Shown here: positions 62,397-64,000 of the stretch, one piece after another | Numbering within the stretch: position 1 is the first letter of the stretch | Layout: the number at the start of each line of letters is the position of its first letter | Assembly: GCA_963070105.1 (NCBI GenBank) | Contig: OY718806.1 | Span: forward strand, 1,832,365 to 1,896,364 | Length of the DNA stretch: 64,000 nucleotides | Direction of reading: 5' to 3' | Origin: Litomosoides sigmodontis | Lineage: Eukaryota; Nematoda; Chromadorea; Rhabditida; Onchocercidae | Position numbers and translations under genes: made by a program | Notes under the pieces: model-generated | The model's database searches: none | Told to the model about the DNA's origin: nothing | Seen by the model: only the letters and a program-made list of their open reading frames with translations

Positions 62397-63360
62397 TAAA
62401 TAATAGAAATGATCATGATTGGAAAGGAGTAGGATTGTAGGGACTAGAAATTGTATATGAAAATGATAAAATAGATTTTAATCATAGAATTTTTTTTGCT
62501 TTCAATATCTACTAACAGTTAGACATGGTATAGTTAAGGATAAGAAGAAAATAGAGAGAAAGGGAGAAAGAAATAGTTATGTGAATTTTGCAAAAATAAA
62601 AAAACTGTGTCAATAAAATATGTATTAATTAGAATTCATTGCTATTTATAATGAATTTAGTATATTTAAAATTAAAATCCGATAAATTAGGTTAAAAATT
62701 TCGGACAAAATTATTCTGTTAAATAGTAATTTTAAACTTGCATTTTTTTAATAATATAAATTATGAATTTTTAGAAAAAAAAATATTTTTCTTCAAATCC
62801 TTCTCTCTTTCTTTCTTTTAAAATAACGGAAAGATTTAGAGGAAGGATATGGGAAGTAATTTTTACACTTTTTAAAAAGAAAAGTCTTTTTGTATACCTA
62901 GTTTAATATTTATATATTTATATATATACATATATTTATATATATTAACGAATATTCCAGTCGTCGGCCAATTCCATTTATTCGAGGTGTAGAGATTGTT
63001 CGTTGAATTTGTTAGCTTTATTTTATTTCTCTCTCTCTCTCTCTCTCTACCCTCCCTCCTCTCTCATCTTCAACATTAGAGCAATTTGAAAAAAAAATAT
63101 ACGCTCCGTTGTTCTCTTGCTCTCATTTTATTATTATGTTTATCGACAGAGAAAAAAGAAAAGGAAATAGTAGGTTAGCTAAGTAAGCGAGGAAGTAAGT
63201 AAGCAACGAATAATTTTGAAAAAAATTGAGAAAAAAAAAAGGATCGGTAATGATGGAAGGATGTAATAATTCCTCTTTTTGATAATTTTTGCAGGGAAAT
63301 AACTATTGTGTTAGCATTTGACGAGAGGGGGGTTTTTTTATTGACAACTCATCGTTTTAA

Positions 63361-63414
63361 GAAAATTTTGATTTTACCTCAATCCTCGAAAATTTTGATT
63401 TTACCTCAATCCTC
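63361..63414. repeat. Perfect 27-bp tandem duplication
   Basis: Two adjacent identical 27-bp units starting GAAAATTTTGATTTTACCTC (63361-63387 and 63388-63414). Confidence 0.92.
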
Positions 63415-64000
63415 ATCTTTCTTCCTTCTCCTCTTTCTATTTTCTTAAGAATACTCGTGCACTCACTCTTTCACTCCTCTTCACCCTACTCTCTTTTATT
63501 CCTTCCTTCCTTCCTTCCTTCTGTTGACCAAACTCTAAAATGTTTTTGAAAAAGCGATCATCACTATTTAGAAAAAGAAATTCCGGGTGCTTGATAATTA
63601 AATGAATTCAGGTTTTGATTCAAAAAAGAAAAAAAACCAGGGATAATCAGACGCTTTTTTTTCTATTTTTTGCGATTCCACTTACAGGGGATTTTTTTTT
63701 TAAAGTGCATTTTTCCGTTCCTTTTTCTTTTTTCTTTCATTGGTATGTATAGAAGCTAAAATGAGGTAGAACTAAATGCTGTCTTAGATGCTGAAATATT
63801 TCAAACTCTACCGTCTCGCCTACTTTTTTCTATTTTGTTTTATTTTAGGATGAAAATGATGGTGAATGTTGCAGTCGAAATTTTAAAAAGAGAAAAAAGC
63901 AATTAAAAAATCAAAATTAATTAAATCATTGAAAAAAAAGAAGATATGGAAATGATCCATGAGAAATATCATTTTTTTCTTTTCATTAAAATTGAATTTT

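Overview
This is eukaryotic DNA, most likely from a nematode and plausibly a parasitic one. It is very A+T-rich. Its genes are split by short to long GT-AG introns with TTTCAG/TTTTAG-type acceptors. Two gene starts sit just downstream of a T-rich AG acceptor, as expected for spliced-leader trans-splicing, although no leader RNA gene is in the window. The clade assignment is inference. I found no prokaryotic operon, CRISPR array, rRNA, tRNA, phage or intact transposon.

Layout. (1) 305-1206, + strand: the last three coding exons of an inward-rectifier K+ channel (Kir/IRK) whose 5' part lies outside the window. (2) 2350-6589, - strand: a rhodopsin-type GPCR in eight phase-consistent exons (about 416 aa), convergent with the channel. 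(3) 6.8-19.3 kb: mostly unannotatable A+T-rich DNA with a 580-bp (TTA)n array, a diverged 166-bp duplication and a small TATA-box locus. (4) 19292-23725, - strand: a ten-exon, 613-aa nuclear DNA-binding protein with a coiled coil, a Cys cluster, a helix-turn-helix-like segment, an AT-hook and a conserved C-terminal domain. (5) 23.7-45 kb: a microsatellite-rich stretch ((TA)n, (TG)n, (GA)n, (TAAA)n, (TTA)n). Inside it is a chain of small + strand exons (36641-45474) that share one open frame and may be a gene with long introns. (6) 45976-48654, - strand: a complete eight-exon glycerophosphodiester phosphodiesterase of the GDE1 type, with an N-terminal membrane anchor. (7) 48.7-64 kb: two weaker gene models, + strand 54370-58470 and - strand 59044-60920, both with consistent phases and unrecognised products. 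A third long (TAA)n array and simple sequence follow.

The genes are not functionally linked in an obvious way: a K+ channel and a GPCR (excitable or neural signalling), a chromatin or transcription factor, and a lipid-metabolism enzyme. No clearly new multi-gene system is visible. The most useful leads are the uncharacterised AT-hook protein with a tandem (CAG)5 splice acceptor, the unrecognised gene models, a near-perfect 43-45-nt inverted repeat beside a (TA)n tract, and three ATT/TAA arrays of about 490-580 bp. Exon models were built by hand from splice signals and frame continuity. No similarity search was run.
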